DNA of 64,000 bases from Rudanella sp031411995 (GCA_031411995.1 JANOCD010000047.1:124001-188000), one strand, 5' to 3'; positions 41,460 to 51,029 are shown, counted from the first letter of the stretch. Notes: generated by a model not told the origin, from the letters alone. Program-made: numbers and translations.

Positions 41460-44123
41460 TTACTGCCGGGCGACCTTCACAGTTGTCATGCGGACTCCGT
41501 CGCTCACCTGCAACAAAATCAGGCCCGCATCCCGCCCGCCAATGTCAAAGACGTGTTGCCCCGACCTGTCGTCGTTGCGGAGCGTGCGCGTATCGAAAAC
41601 ATGACCACTGTAGTTGACAAGGCTAAATGTAAGTGTTTCGCCGGTGTAGTTTTCGACCACAACCACCAACTGATCGGCAACCGGATTACCCAGAATTTTC
41701 ACCTGCAAAGTCTGCTCCTCTGCCGAAGACAAACGCGACTGACCGCTCTTACAGAATTCCCGGAAATCGAATGAATAACTCACGGCGGTGCTACCCTGCC
41801 GCGCCTGTAGCGTTACGGGCTTCGATTGAGCATCCTGACGAATACCGGCTTCAATGGCATGGTTGGCATTGGTTGTCCAGCCCGTTATACCAACCGACAT
41901 GTACTCAACCGCTCCGCCGTTGCCTCCCGCCGACCGGAATGTTAACCCACCGGTTTGACAGTTATAATCGGGCACGAGCATCCGGAGTTGCTGGCTTGGT
42001 GGCGAGGCATCTCCCTGACCTGGACTACCGCTGCCGACTCCCCCTGGGGATGTTGGCAGCGGTGAACCGGAGCATGTAGCCCGAAAGTCGAATGTATACG
42101 AAACAGTAGTGCCATTTTGCCGCGCCATCAGGGTCAACGGTTTACTCGAAGGGTCTTGCCGAATACCTGCGGCAAGACTCTGGTTGGGATTGGTTGTCCA
42201 GCCCATCACACCCACGGCCATATACTCAATAGTGGAGCCGTTGCCACCCGTTGATTTAAAGGCCATTGCTCCCGTGCCACAGTCATAAGCCGGGGCAATC
42301 AACTGTAATCCAGTGCCGGTTGCGGGCGGGGGGACAGTCGTTGTGGGCGGAGGGGTGGGAGTGGGGTTTCCCGAACAACTGGCCCGGAAATCGAACGTGT
42401 AAGAAACCGCAACCCCATTTTGCCGCGCCATCAGGATCAGGGGTTTGCTCGACGGGTCTTGCCGAATGCCTGCACCGATACGCTGGTTGACATTGGTCGT
42501 CCAGTCCATTATGCCCACAGCCTTATAGTCAATGGCAGACCCATTACCACCAGTTGTTTTGAACGTCAGTTCTCCCGTGCCACAATCATAGGCCGGAGCG
42601 GTTAGTTGCAGCGTGGTGCCGGGTGTTGGCGGGGGCGTTGTTCCTGACGGGGGTGGTTCAGGCGTTGTTGGGGGCGTTACGGGGGGGGGCGGAGTCGTAA
42701 CAACGGGGTTTCCGTCGGGGCTGGCCGAAACGGACTCCAGTTTCACCCAACCATTCACATCGGGGCCATCCCAGCGGGGCCGGAGGGCAATCTGGATAAT
42801 GTCCTGATCGACCCAACCCGTTTTCTGGCTCAAATCAATGGCGTACGTGCGATATTGCCCATCGTTGATTATCGGAAAATCAAGGTATCGGTCAGCTTGT
42901 CCGTAGAACTCTTTATCGTTCAATTGCCGCCAATGCAGCCGATACCGATCTGATTGACCCTGAAAAGCGGCCCGCACATACAGTGTCTTATTGTCGCGAC
43001 CACGCCAGAACCCGGCCGGCGAATGAATGGATGCCTCGCGGGTATTGTCGACCATCACCTGCAACTGATTTTGAATAGGCCATCCTGTATCGGTTGCTTT
43101 CGTATAGTACCAGCCTTTGCGGGAGTTGTCGAACCGATAACCGATTGTTGGCGATAACCGTGGCTGGCTATAGACGTAGTTACGAATGTCGTTGATGTTA
43201 CCCACAACCAATTCGTAATCCCACTCGTGAACAATGTTGTGGTCGAGCACTTCAAACCGGGTATTGGCCACGTAGGCGGCACTGCTGGCAAACTCCCCAC
43301 CCCTCAAATCGTCACCAAAAAACGCCTTGGTCCACTGGTAGTTATTGGGTGCGTAGAGGCCAACGCCAAATCCCTGGTTGTTGGTAGCCGCCATCCAGGG
43401 TTCCGTTACGGGCCGTAGATATTCCATCTCAATGGGCGGAGTGAGTTTGGTCATCCCACCATTACTATATGGATTGTTGCCCTGATAGGTGTAGATATTG
43501 TTGTAGGCACCATTGACATATAAACACGGAAATTCCTGCGTGCGAGCATCAAACTGCCTTTTATCGGCGCGGTTCAACGAGATTTTGGCGTGAACTTTCA
43601 CCACATTACCCGACAACCGAACCCAGTGTTCAATGGTGGCTTCGCCGGCAACGTTGTTCAGGGCGAACTGTTTGCCTATGGTTTTGACGTATAGCTGATT
43701 TGGTTGCTTATCAAAAGCAATCACCTCCGATTTGTTGCCGTAGGTATCGCCCGCCTGAACGGGATTCCAGCCCAGTCCCGCCCATGCTTGATGACCATTT
43801 TTAGAATAATCATTGGGACCACCGTAGAGGGCTATCTGAAACTGTCGACCCAGGTCGTAGTTGTTAACCATGTTGGTGCCGCCAACCGGGGCGAGGTAGG
43901 TGATCGCTCCACCATAGCGGCCATCGACACCTACTTTTATTATCCCATTTTCAATCGTTTCAAGCCCGTTGATTGGGGTCCCGGCAGTTGTCTGTACCGG
44001 AGCTTTGCCTGGCGATCTGTCGGAGATAAAGGGATCCGCTTTGAGCGGCAGAACAGAGGTGCATGTCAGGAAACCCCCAACAAGACACAACGCGCTTAGG
44101 CGTTTTGGGAAAACGTAAGCCAT
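41460..44123 (-). CDS. Large secreted protein with three 80-residue repeat domains and a T9SS-type C-terminus
   Basis: Secreted protein of 887 residues. Signal peptide, then an N-terminal domain of about 450 residues that I do not recognise (INGLETIENGIIKVGVDGRYGG; repeated aromatic and Asn/Gly strands; WRGRDNKTLYVRAAFQGQ looks carbohydrate-binding). Pro/Thr-rich linkers separate three similar modules (starting about 504, 606 and 713). Each begins like LQLxAPAYDCGTG, has GGNG and WTTN and ends YTFDFRASC. The last 85 residues (VKILGNPVADQLVVVVENYTG ... VTTVKVARQ-like end) look like a type A T9SS sorting domain. It is therefore probably an outer-surface or released protein; a glycan-related role is inference. 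Confidence 0.85.
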   Translation of the reverse strand: MAYVFPKRLSALCLVGGFLTCTSVLPLKADPFISDRSPGKAPVQTTAGTPINGLETIENGIIKVGVDGRYGGAITYLAPVGGTNMVNNYDLGRQFQIALYGGPNDYSKNGHQAWAGLGWNPVQAGDTYGNKSEVIAFDKQPNQLYVKTIGKQFALNNVAGEATIEHWVRLSGNVVKVHAKISLNRADKRQFDARTQEFPCLYVNGAYNNIYTYQGNNPYSNGGMTKLTPPIEMEYLRPVTEPWMAATNNQGFGVGLYAPNNYQWTKAFFGDDLRGGEFASSAAYVANTRFEVLDHNIVHEWDYELVVGNINDIRNYVYSQPRLSPTIGYRFDNSRKGWYYTKATDTGWPIQNQLQVMVDNTREASIHSPAGFWRGRDNKTLYVRAAFQGQSDRYRLHWRQLNDKEFYGQADRYLDFPIINDGQYRTYAIDLSQKTGWVDQDIIQIALRPRWDGPDVNGWVKLESVSASPDGNPVVTTPPPPVTPPTTPEPPPSGTTPPPTPGTTLQLTAPAYDCGTGELTFKTTGGNGSAIDYKAVGIMDWTTNVNQRIGAGIRQDPSSKPLILMARQNGVAVSYTFDFRASCSGNPTPTPPPTTTVPPPATGTGLQLIAPAYDCGTGAMAFKSTGGNGSTIEYMAVGVMGWTTNPNQSLAAGIRQDPSSKPLTLMARQNGTTVSYTFDFRATCSGSPLPTSPGGVGSGSPGQGDASPPSQQLRMLVPDYNCQTGGLTFRSAGGNGGAVEYMSVGITGWTTNANHAIEAGIRQDAQSKPVTLQARQGSTAVSYSFDFREFCKSGQSRLSSAEEQTLQVKILGNPVADQLVVVVENYTGETLTFSLVNYSGHVFDTRTLRNDDRSGQHVFDIGGRDAGLILLQVSDGVRMTTVKVARQ

Positions 44124-44384
44124 TCAGTTACGTGGGTTTGTACTGGTTAGATATACGGCTTGCCAAACGATCAAGCCTGCCGCAATATAACTATCAAACC
44201 TATAGAGTAAATACCAACGTAAGTTTAGACCAACCCCCCTTTTTGTTTAAAAACACTAGACTAAACAACAAAACTCGTTGACTCTTAAGTCTATATGAAT
44301 ACTAATTCATATAGTTTAATCAGGTAAGAAATCCATTTTTTAGGCAAGATTTAATTTGATCGCCCAACGTTTGCCTATCTAACC

Positions 44385-46436
44385 TCAGCGCACCCGTTTA
44401 ATGGTAAATACCGGACACCGGCAATCAGAGCGATTGTCCTTAGTGCGTGGGTTATCCTCAATCCGTTGCGTGGGGGGCAAAGACGTTGTTGAGCCAGGGC
44501 AATTGGCTCGGAAATCGAAGGTATAGGAGACGATGGTGCCACTTTGGCGAGCCATCAGAGTCACCGGCTTGCTCATAGGATCCTGTCGAACCCCCACATC
44601 GATGATGTTGCTCACCCTGGTAGTCCAGGCCGTTATGCCAACAGCCATGAACTCGATTGGGGTGCCATTGCCACCTGTTGTTTTGAAGGTTATGCCACCC
44701 GTCATGCAGTCATACATGGGAGCCACTAATTGTAGTGCCACACCCGTTTCAGAGACCACTGGTGTTACGGTTGTGGCGGGAGTTACAGGTGTTACGGTTG
44801 TGGCGGGCGTAACGGGACTTATAACCGTTGTGGGAGTTACCGGGCTTACAGTTGTGGCGGGCGTTGCAGGCGTAACAACGGTCGTAGGCGTTGTTGGGGT
44901 TACAACGGTCGTGGGCGTTACCGGGCTTACCGTCGTGGCGGGCGTTGTTGGCGTAACAACCGTGGCAGGAGTTACGGGCGTTACCGTCGTTGTGGTGATA
45001 GGGGGTGTTATCGGAATTACTGTTGGAACTGGCACCGAGGCAATGGGGCTGGCATCGGGGCTTGTGGATATCGACTCAATTTTCATCCAGCCATTCACGG
45101 CGGGACCATCCCAGCGGGGCCGCAATTGAATCTGGATAATGTCCTGATCAATCCAACCCGTTTTCTGACTCAAATCAATTGCATAGGTGTGATACTGCCC
45201 GTCGTCGATGATCGGGAAATCCAGATAACGGTCGGCAATTCCGTAGAATTCCTGGTCGTTCAACTGCCGCCAATGCAGCCGGTATTTGTCGGACTGTCCT
45301 TTGAAAGCGGCCCGCAGATACAGCGTTTTGTTATCGCGACCCCGCCAGAAACCCACTGGCGACTTCGCAGACCCCTGTTCTTTGTCGGTAATCAGAATGT
45401 CGAGCTGATTCTGAATGGGCCATCCCGTGTCGATTGCGTTGCTGTAGTACCAGCCTTTCCGCGAGTTATCGAAGGTATAGCTGATGGTGGGCGCAAGCCG
45501 GGGCTGCTCATACACGTACTTCCGGATGTCGTTGATGTTGCCCACCACTATGTCGTAGTCCCATTCGTGGACAAGGTTATGGTCGAGGACTTCAAACCGC
45601 GTATTGGCCACATAACCCGTTGTGTTATCGAACTCGCCCCCGTTCAACTGATCACCGAAAAACGCCTTTGTCCACTGGTAGTTATACGGTACAAATAACC
45701 CAACACCAAAGCCATTTTTGTCGGTAGCCGCCATCCAGGGTTCTGTCACAGGCCGCAAATAGGCCATTTCCATTGGCGGGCTGAGTTTGGTCATCGGCTC
45801 ATTGCCATACGGATTACTGCCCTGATAGGCGTAGATCGTATTATAAACACCATTGACATACAGGCACGGAAACTCCTGGGTACGAGCCTGATACTGTGTT
45901 TTGTCGGCCCGGCTCAACACGATTTTAGCGTGAACTTTCACCACGTTCCCCACCAGCCGCACCCAATGTTCAATCATTACCTCAGACGAAACATTATTGA
46001 GCGCGAACTGAATGCCCATTGTCTTGACATACAGCAAATTGGCTTGTTTTTCAAACGCCAGCACCTTCGCCGAATTTCCGCTGACATCGCCAGCCTGCAC
46101 GGGATTCCAACCCAGCCCGGCCCAATAGGGATGCCCGTTTTGAGAAAAATTGGAAGGACCGCCATACATAGAGATCTGAAACTGCCGACCCAGGTCAAAG
46201 TTATTGACCATATTGATTCCGCCAACCGTGGAGACGTAGCTTATTGAGCCGCCGTAATAGGAATCGACACCTACTTTTATAATGCCGTTCTCAATGGTTT
46301 CCAGTCCATTGAGGGGTGTTTTCAGGGGTGGATTTGCCGGGGTGGTTTGCGCTTGAAGCGGGTAAGAACGTATACCGATCAACAGGATTCCTATCAGGCA
46401 CAACGCGGTTAAGCGTTTCGTAGAAACAGGGAGCAT
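44385..46436 (-). CDS. Large secreted protein, paralogue of 41460-44123 with one repeat domain and Thr/Val/Pro linker
   Basis: Protein of 683 residues whose first 450 residues align throughout with the neighbour (INGLE/LNGLETIENGIIKVGVD, NPYGNEPMTKLSPPMEMAYLRPVTEPWMAAT, WRGRDNKTLYLRAAFKGQ). It has a signal peptide. A linker of about 105 residues (459-564) is made of repeated TPxTxV units encoded by near-identical short DNA repeats. One copy of the FDFRANC-type module follows. It ends with a short basic tail (CRCPVFTIKRVR) and has no T9SS-like domain, so its export beyond the periplasm is unclear. It stands 261 bp upstream of the paralogue; the pair arose by duplication. Confidence 0.82.
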   Translation of the reverse strand: MLPVSTKRLTALCLIGILLIGIRSYPLQAQTTPANPPLKTPLNGLETIENGIIKVGVDSYYGGSISYVSTVGGINMVNNFDLGRQFQISMYGGPSNFSQNGHPYWAGLGWNPVQAGDVSGNSAKVLAFEKQANLLYVKTMGIQFALNNVSSEVMIEHWVRLVGNVVKVHAKIVLSRADKTQYQARTQEFPCLYVNGVYNTIYAYQGSNPYGNEPMTKLSPPMEMAYLRPVTEPWMAATDKNGFGVGLFVPYNYQWTKAFFGDQLNGGEFDNTTGYVANTRFEVLDHNLVHEWDYDIVVGNINDIRKYVYEQPRLAPTISYTFDNSRKGWYYSNAIDTGWPIQNQLDILITDKEQGSAKSPVGFWRGRDNKTLYLRAAFKGQSDKYRLHWRQLNDQEFYGIADRYLDFPIIDDGQYHTYAIDLSQKTGWIDQDIIQIQLRPRWDGPAVNGWMKIESISTSPDASPIASVPVPTVIPITPPITTTTVTPVTPATVVTPTTPATTVSPVTPTTVVTPTTPTTVVTPATPATTVSPVTPTTVISPVTPATTVTPVTPATTVTPVVSETGVALQLVAPMYDCMTGGITFKTTGGNGTPIEFMAVGITAWTTRVSNIIDVGVRQDPMSKPVTLMARQSGTIVSYTFDFRANCPGSTTSLPPTQRIEDNPRTKDNRSDCRCPVFTIKRVR

Positions 46437-46577
46437 TCAGTCACGTGGTTTTCAGGTGGCAGGCATGGGTGACTTGCCGACTCTTTAGACGAAATAAAAC
46501 GGGTTGGTAACCAAATTAAGCGGCTTACTCTAAGGGTAGAGTAGGATAATCGACTTTAGCAGACGATGAGCCGCATT

Positions 46578-47351
46578 TCAGGTCAAAAGAAATTCGATTT
46601 CTTTAAAGCCAAAGTAGCGAATTGCCTGCCCCACGGCTATGCCTAATTGCCCGGTTTCATTGATACCCACAATGGTTCCATTAAACTGTTCCTGAGTCAT
46701 TACGTCCCGATACACGTGTGTCTGTTGATACCGAAACAATCGTTGCAGATAGGTTGTCTTTAGTGAAGCTCGCTGACCGGCCTTCAGTTGCAGATAGCGT
46801 TTCTCGATATGTTCACACAGGGTTGCCAGCAAACCGGGCAGGTTGTAGCCTTCCGGCAACGGAAACCGGGCCTGCAACGAGGTTGCTGTGGTAAGTGCGA
46901 ACGAGGTTTGGTTCACGTTCAACCCCAGCCCCACTACCGACCAGGCTAACGACGCTCCCTGAATCGTGTTTTCAATGAGTATACCCCCTGTTTTCTGATC
47001 GTCTATATACAAATCATTGGGCCATTTCACCCGCAACAGCCCGTCCGTAAGGGGCATCAGCGCGTCAGCAATACCCACCGAAACAGCCATGTTGAGCCAG
47101 AACTGTTCGGTTGGAGCCAGAAAATGGGGGCGGAGCAGGGTCGAAAACGTGAGGTTCTGACCGGGTTCGGCCAACCACACATTCCCCCGTTGCCCGCGCC
47201 CCGCCGTTTGCCGGTCGGTGATCACCAGGGTGCCTTCGGGGGGGGGCGTTTGGGCGATCAAATCGGCGGCTTCGTCATTAGTGGACTGACAGCTTGGCAG
47301 ATAATAACTATTTTGTCCAATAAAAAGGGTTTTGGGATGGATTTTGTACAA
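46578..47351 (-). CDS. birA: Biotin--[acetyl-CoA-carboxylase] ligase
   Basis: Monofunctional biotin protein ligase that activates biotin with ATP and attaches it to carboxylase BCCP domains. Motifs: LPSCQSTNDEA at the N-terminus, AGRGQRGNVW (biotinyl-AMP loop), RVKWPNDLYIDDQKTGGILIE (active-site Lys) and VVGLGLNVNQ. No N-terminal winged helix, so it is not a BirA-type repressor. The start is probably the TTG at 47351 (LYKIHPKTLFIG, the usual N-terminus of Bacteroidota BirA). The frame is open to 47522, but that extension overlaps the divergent promoter region and the rsfS start. Confidence 0.92.
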   Translation of the reverse strand: MYKIHPKTLFIGQNSYYLPSCQSTNDEAADLIAQTPPPEGTLVITDRQTAGRGQRGNVWLAEPGQNLTFSTLLRPHFLAPTEQFWLNMAVSVGIADALMPLTDGLLRVKWPNDLYIDDQKTGGILIENTIQGASLAWSVVGLGLNVNQTSFALTTATSLQARFPLPEGYNLPGLLATLCEHIEKRYLQLKAGQRASLKTTYLQRLFRYQQTHVYRDVMTQEQFNGTIVGINETGQLGIAVGQAIRYFGFKEIEFLLT

Positions 47352-47448
47352 AGATTTGTTATGTTTATTGAAAAGGTTATTTGATGGTGCGACGGGCGGT
47401 TTCGCCCTATGGTAACGTACCCGCTCGTTTAGCTTTTTTCTGTAAAAA

Positions 47449-47470
47449 TAAGTTTGCAAACTTAATTTTG
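47449..47470. promoter_or_regulatory. Palindromic divergent promoter between birA and rsfS
   Basis: TAAGTTTGCAAACTTA (47449-47464) is a perfect 16-bp palindrome. It reads TAAGTTTG, a full TAnnTTTG match, on both strands, so one element can serve rsfS (plus) and birA (minus). A second plus-strand box TAATTTTG follows at 47463-47470. The ATG of rsfS is 46-60 nt downstream. Confidence 0.6.
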
Positions 47471-47515
47471 TGAAGTTTAGCTTAAAAAGCTGGCTTGTGA
47501 TTTCAAACCATACGC

Positions 47516-47950
47516 ATGACAATTAACAAAGAAACTGCCGCTGCACGTAAACGAACCAACAGCGATGAAGTAACCTCCGAAGAACTCCGGGATCTGATTG
47601 TGAAGGGCATGCAGGAAAAGAAAGGTGTCGAAGTAGTGGTGATGGACCTTCGGGAGGTAAAAAATGCCATTTGTGATTACTTCGTTATCTGTTCGGGTAA
47701 CTCTGATACGCAGATCGACGCTATTGCTCAATCTATTGATGAAGAAGTGCATAGAAATACGGGACAAAATCCCTGGCATCAAGAAGGGAAAATGAACCGC
47801 GAATGGATATTACTGGACTACGTCGATGTGGTGGCGCACGTATTTAAAAAGGAGCGACGGGCCTTCTACGACCTCGAACAACTTTGGGGTGATGCCGACG
47901 TTCAGTATCTGGATGAGACAAAACCAGATACGGCCCCCGATGCCTACTAA
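47516..47950 (+). CDS. rsfS: Ribosomal silencing factor RsfS (Iojap)
   Basis: RsfS/Iojap family protein of 144 residues that binds ribosomal protein uL14 and blocks subunit joining in starvation. The family core is VVVMDLREVKNAICDYFVICSGNSDTQI, followed by WHQEGKMNREWILLDYVDVVAHVF and the C-terminal Tyr/Leu helix (RAFYDLEQLWGDAD). Both the position before ftsH and the divergence from birA are usual in Bacteroidota. The ATG at 47516 gives a somewhat charged N-terminal extension before the conserved domain. Promoter boxes are at 47449-47470. Confidence 0.95.
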   Translation: MTINKETAAARKRTNSDEVTSEELRDLIVKGMQEKKGVEVVVMDLREVKNAICDYFVICSGNSDTQIDAIAQSIDEEVHRNTGQNPWHQEGKMNREWILLDYVDVVAHVFKKERRAFYDLEQLWGDADVQYLDETKPDTAPDAY

Positions 47951-48062
47951 ACATCCCTTCAAGTACCTTTTCATACCGTTTATCAGTGAAGTTTCGGATG
48001 CGAAACATTCGCTTTATAATCGGTGTTAGTTATTAAAATCCCTTACTGTACAACCTGTCGAA

Positions 48063-50096
48063 ATGCCAGATAATAACAATAGAAATCCGCTATCATCCCG
48101 TGGGCCTAAACGCCCGAATTTCCAGGGATGGATCGTCTTCCTGCTGATTGCGGCTATTCTGGGAATTACGTTTATGAGCCGTACCAGCTCGATTCGTGAA
48201 ACAACCCTGAAACGCTTTGAGCGGATGGTGAAAGACCGTGAGGTGGCCGAGGTCACTGTGGTCAACGACAAAGTAGTCGAAATTACGCTGAATGAAAAGT
48301 CCCTGCAAAGCCCCAAATATAAAAGCCTGTTTGCCGAAAAACCTTACTTTGGTACGGGTAACGGACCTCATTACGCCTTTCAGGTTGTTTCAGGCGAATC
48401 GTTTAAAGACGACCTCGACAAACTACAGGCCACAACGCCTGAAGCAGATAAAATTGAATACGGCGTTGAACAACGCAGTGACTGGGGTAGCTTTATCAGC
48501 ACTTGGGGCATTCTGATTATCATGATTCTGGCCATGTACTTCCTGCTTGGACGTATGTCGGGAGCAGGTGGTCCCGGTGGTCAGATTTTCAATATCGGTA
48601 AGTCGCGGGCAGCTCTGTTCGATGCCGAAGCCAAAGTAAAAATTACGTTCAGCGAAGTGGCTGGCCTGGAAGAAGCTAAAGAAGAAATCAAAGAAATTGT
48701 CGATTACCTCAAAAGCCCCGGCAAATTTACCAAACTCGGGGCCAAAATCCCGAAAGGTGCCCTGCTGATCGGCCCTCCGGGTACGGGTAAAACCTTGTTG
48801 GCTAAAGCCGTTGCCGGTGAAGCTGGTGTGCCGTTCTTTTCATTGTCGGGGTCCGATTTTGTTGAGATGTTTGTGGGTGTTGGTGCCGCCCGGGTACGCG
48901 ACCTCTTCAAGCAGGCCAAAGAAAAAGCACCCTGCATTATTTTCATTGACGAGATCGACGCAGTGGGTCGTTCGCGGGGGCGGGGTTCTATGCCCGGTGC
49001 CAACGACGAACGCGAAAACACATTGAACTCGCTGCTCGTTGAAATGGATGGTTTTGCCACCGACTCCGGCATCATTATTTTGGCGGCAACCAACCGCCCT
49101 GATGTTTTGGACCCGGCTTTGCTTCGCCCAGGCCGTTTCGACCGGCAAATCAGCATCGACAAACCCGACATTATTGGTCGGGAAGCCATTTTCAAAGTTC
49201 ACCTGAAGCCGCTGAAGCTGAACGCTGACGTGGAGCCAAAAGAACTGGCGGCTCAAACGCCCGGTTTTGCCGGTGCCGAAATTGCCAACGTCTGCAACGA
49301 AGCAGCTCTGATTGCCGCTCGCCGGGATCGTGAATCAGTCCACATGATTGATTTTCAGGATGCTATGGACCGGGTAATTGGTGGTCTGGAGAAAAAGAAC
49401 AAGCTCATTTCTCCCGAAGAGAAAGAAATTGTGGCCTACCACGAAGCTGGTCACGCGGTGGCAGGCTGGTATCTCGAACACGCCGACCCACTCGTGAAAG
49501 TAACGATCGTACCCCGTGGAGTAGCTGCTTTAGGTTATGCCCAGTATCTGCCCCGCGAGCAGTATTTGTATCGCACCGAACAGCTCATGGACGAGATGTG
49601 CATGGCCCTCGGTGGTCGTGCCGCCGAAGATGTTGTGTTTGGTAAAGTATCGACGGGTGCCCTGAGCGACCTGGAGCGTATCACGAAACTCGCCTACAGC
49701 ATGGTAACGATGTATGGTTTGAACGAGAAAATCGGCAACATTTCGTTCTACGATTCGAAGCAGTCAGAATATTCGTTTAACAAACCCTATTCGGAAGAGA
49801 CAGCCAAGAATATCGACGAAGAAGTTCGTAAAATCGTTGACGAAGCGTATCAGCGCACCAAAGCGTTGTTATTCAGCAAGCGCGATCAATTAGAGATTGT
49901 CTCACAGGAGTTGTTATCAAAAGAGATTCTTTATCAGGCCGATCTGGAGCGGTTGATTGGCAAGCGTCCCTTTGAGCGTGACACGGCCTATCAGGCTTAC
50001 AAAAAGCGGAGTGAAGGTGGTACAGACTCTGTGCTTCCTGACGAAGTTGTTAGCCCGGAAGTTAATCCCGAATCGCTTCCGCTCCCACAGATTTAA
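48063..50096 (+). CDS. ftsH: ATP-dependent zinc metalloprotease FtsH
   Basis: Membrane-anchored AAA+ protease of 677 residues that degrades membrane and short-lived regulatory proteins. TM1 about 23-38, periplasmic domain, TM2 about 146-163. The AAA module has Walker A GPPGTGKT at 237-244, Walker B IIFIDEIDA and the second region of homology (NRPDVLDPALLRPGRFDR). The zinc site HEAGH is at 460-464 with the third ligand Asp in the SDLERIT helix. A Pro/Ser-rich acidic tail ends the protein. It lies 112 bp after rsfS, and a strong terminator follows at 50114. Confidence 0.98.
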   Translation: MPDNNNRNPLSSRGPKRPNFQGWIVFLLIAAILGITFMSRTSSIRETTLKRFERMVKDREVAEVTVVNDKVVEITLNEKSLQSPKYKSLFAEKPYFGTGNGPHYAFQVVSGESFKDDLDKLQATTPEADKIEYGVEQRSDWGSFISTWGILIIMILAMYFLLGRMSGAGGPGGQIFNIGKSRAALFDAEAKVKITFSEVAGLEEAKEEIKEIVDYLKSPGKFTKLGAKIPKGALLIGPPGTGKTLLAKAVAGEAGVPFFSLSGSDFVEMFVGVGAARVRDLFKQAKEKAPCIIFIDEIDAVGRSRGRGSMPGANDERENTLNSLLVEMDGFATDSGIIILAATNRPDVLDPALLRPGRFDRQISIDKPDIIGREAIFKVHLKPLKLNADVEPKELAAQTPGFAGAEIANVCNEAALIAARRDRESVHMIDFQDAMDRVIGGLEKKNKLISPEEKEIVAYHEAGHAVAGWYLEHADPLVKVTIVPRGVAALGYAQYLPREQYLYRTEQLMDEMCMALGGRAAEDVVFGKVSTGALSDLERITKLAYSMVTMYGLNEKIGNISFYDSKQSEYSFNKPYSEETAKNIDEEVRKIVDEAYQRTKALLFSKRDQLEIVSQELLSKEILYQADLERLIGKRPFERDTAYQAYKKRSEGGTDSVLPDEVVSPEVNPESLPLPQI

Positions 50097-50113
50097 GTTA
50101 ACGAGTAATCTAC

Positions 50114-50151
50114 AAAAAAGCCCCGTCTCACTACTGAGATGGGGCTTTTTT
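50114..50151 (+). terminator. Rho-independent terminator after ftsH
   Basis: A 17-bp stem with one G-T pair (AAAAAAGCCCCGTCTCA against TGAGATGGGGCTTTTTT), loop CTAC. It starts 17 nt after the ftsH stop and works in both directions. Confidence 0.93.
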
Positions 50152-50155
50152 GTTT

Positions 50156-50182
50156 GTCTGGTGGATTGAAAATCCACCAGAC
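50156..50182. repeat. Small hairpin repeat (GGTGGATT type)
   Basis: A perfect 12-bp stem GTCTGGTGGATT / AATCCACCAGAC with the 3-nt loop GAA. It ends exactly at the stop codon of the minus-strand lipoprotein gene (50183). A related GGTGGATT-TGT-AATCCGCC hairpin stands at 62041-62059. Confidence 0.85.
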
Positions 50183-50953
50183 CTACTCTGCCATTTGTTC
50201 CAAAACCACTTTTGTCAACGTAACGGCCCGCTGGCGTTTTACGGCTTCGGAGTCGGCTGTTTTTACCAACACGTTCAAAATATGATTGTTATACAGCACA
50301 TGCATGGTCTGTTTGGCCGGTTCCCAAACGGCTTTGTCGCCCACGCCCAGTACGGCTACAAAGCCCATCTGTGATTTAGCCGGCTCAACAAATTTTGCCG
50401 CCTGCTTCGTCACACCGGAAACAGTGCTGGCGGTGTCGTTATCGGCAGGAATACCGCCTTTGGCTCCGTTAGGGGTTGTTGTTGCATTGGTTGGATTAGC
50501 ACCTTCGGCACCGGTCCCTTCCGTGTCGGGACCACTGAGCGGCTCTTTTTCTTGTTCGGCCATTGCCTGCTCTTCTGCCAGTTTTTTCGCACTCGGCTGA
50601 TAAAGCCGGTCAAACACATATTCGGCGTGATAGATCGACGGAAATGGTTTGCGTCCCCCCATCATTAGGCCTACTTTATTTTTGCCCCACTCAAAATCAC
50701 AGCCATTGGGCTGATCAAATTTTTCGAGGGTCACCCCTTCCAGATTAAACGTCCTAGTAACGAACTCTTCGGCCAGGTAATTACAGGGTTCGTCGTAATT
50801 GGCATCCGTACTCAGCATATGTACGCCAACCACTTCGCGGGCCAGATCGGCTCCTCCTGTTCCGGCAGCATCGTTAGCATCGTCGGTGGTGGGTCGGCCA
50901 CAGGCAAACAAGAGTAGGGGAAAGGCAGCCAGAAGAATGGATTTTTTAGTCAT
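50183..50953 (-). CDS. Lipoprotein of unknown function
   Basis: Exported lipoprotein of 256 residues, ATG at 50953, lipobox LFAC. After a short disordered DDANDAAGTGG segment comes a compact region with two Cys residues (CNYLAEEFV ... QPNGCDFEWGKNKVGLM). Then comes a charged stretch and a low-complexity linker (GTGAEGANPTNATTTPNGAKGG), and finally a domain with FVAVLGVGDKAVWEPAKQTMHVLYNNHILNVLV. The last domain resembles a beta-rich ligand-binding module but I do not recognise a family. The gene is divergent from the LpxH-like gene and separated from ftsH by terminator and hairpin repeat. Confidence 0.75.
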   Translation of the reverse strand: MTKKSILLAAFPLLLFACGRPTTDDANDAAGTGGADLAREVVGVHMLSTDANYDEPCNYLAEEFVTRTFNLEGVTLEKFDQPNGCDFEWGKNKVGLMMGGRKPFPSIYHAEYVFDRLYQPSAKKLAEEQAMAEQEKEPLSGPDTEGTGAEGANPTNATTTPNGAKGGIPADNDTASTVSGVTKQAAKFVEPAKSQMGFVAVLGVGDKAVWEPAKQTMHVLYNNHILNVLVKTADSEAVKRQRAVTLTKVVLEQMAE

Positions 50954-50989
50954 GTCTATAAAAAGAAAAGTTGTTCTGTAGAGTACTAC

Positions 50990-50997
50990 TAATTTTG
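50990..50997 (+). promoter_or_regulatory. -7 box TAATTTTG of the LpxH-like gene
   Basis: Full match to TAnnTTTG; a TTG lies about 16 nt upstream. Transcription would start near 51004. A second match, TATGTTTG at 51005-51012, would favour the ATG at 51030 as start. Confidence 0.45.
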
Positions 50998-51029
50998 CGG
51001 GGTATATGTTTGCCCATTCCTTTCTGTTT

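Noticed and set aside
46500..46577. Terminator after birA (TACTCT-AAGGG-TAGAGTA)
   Set aside because: The stem is only 6-7 bp with no T tract on the relevant strand; too weak to list.
47352..47522. Long N-terminal extension of BirA as a DNA-binding domain
   Set aside because: The extension has no helix-turn-helix pattern, overlaps the divergent promoter palindrome and the rsfS start, and the conserved BirA N-terminus begins after it.
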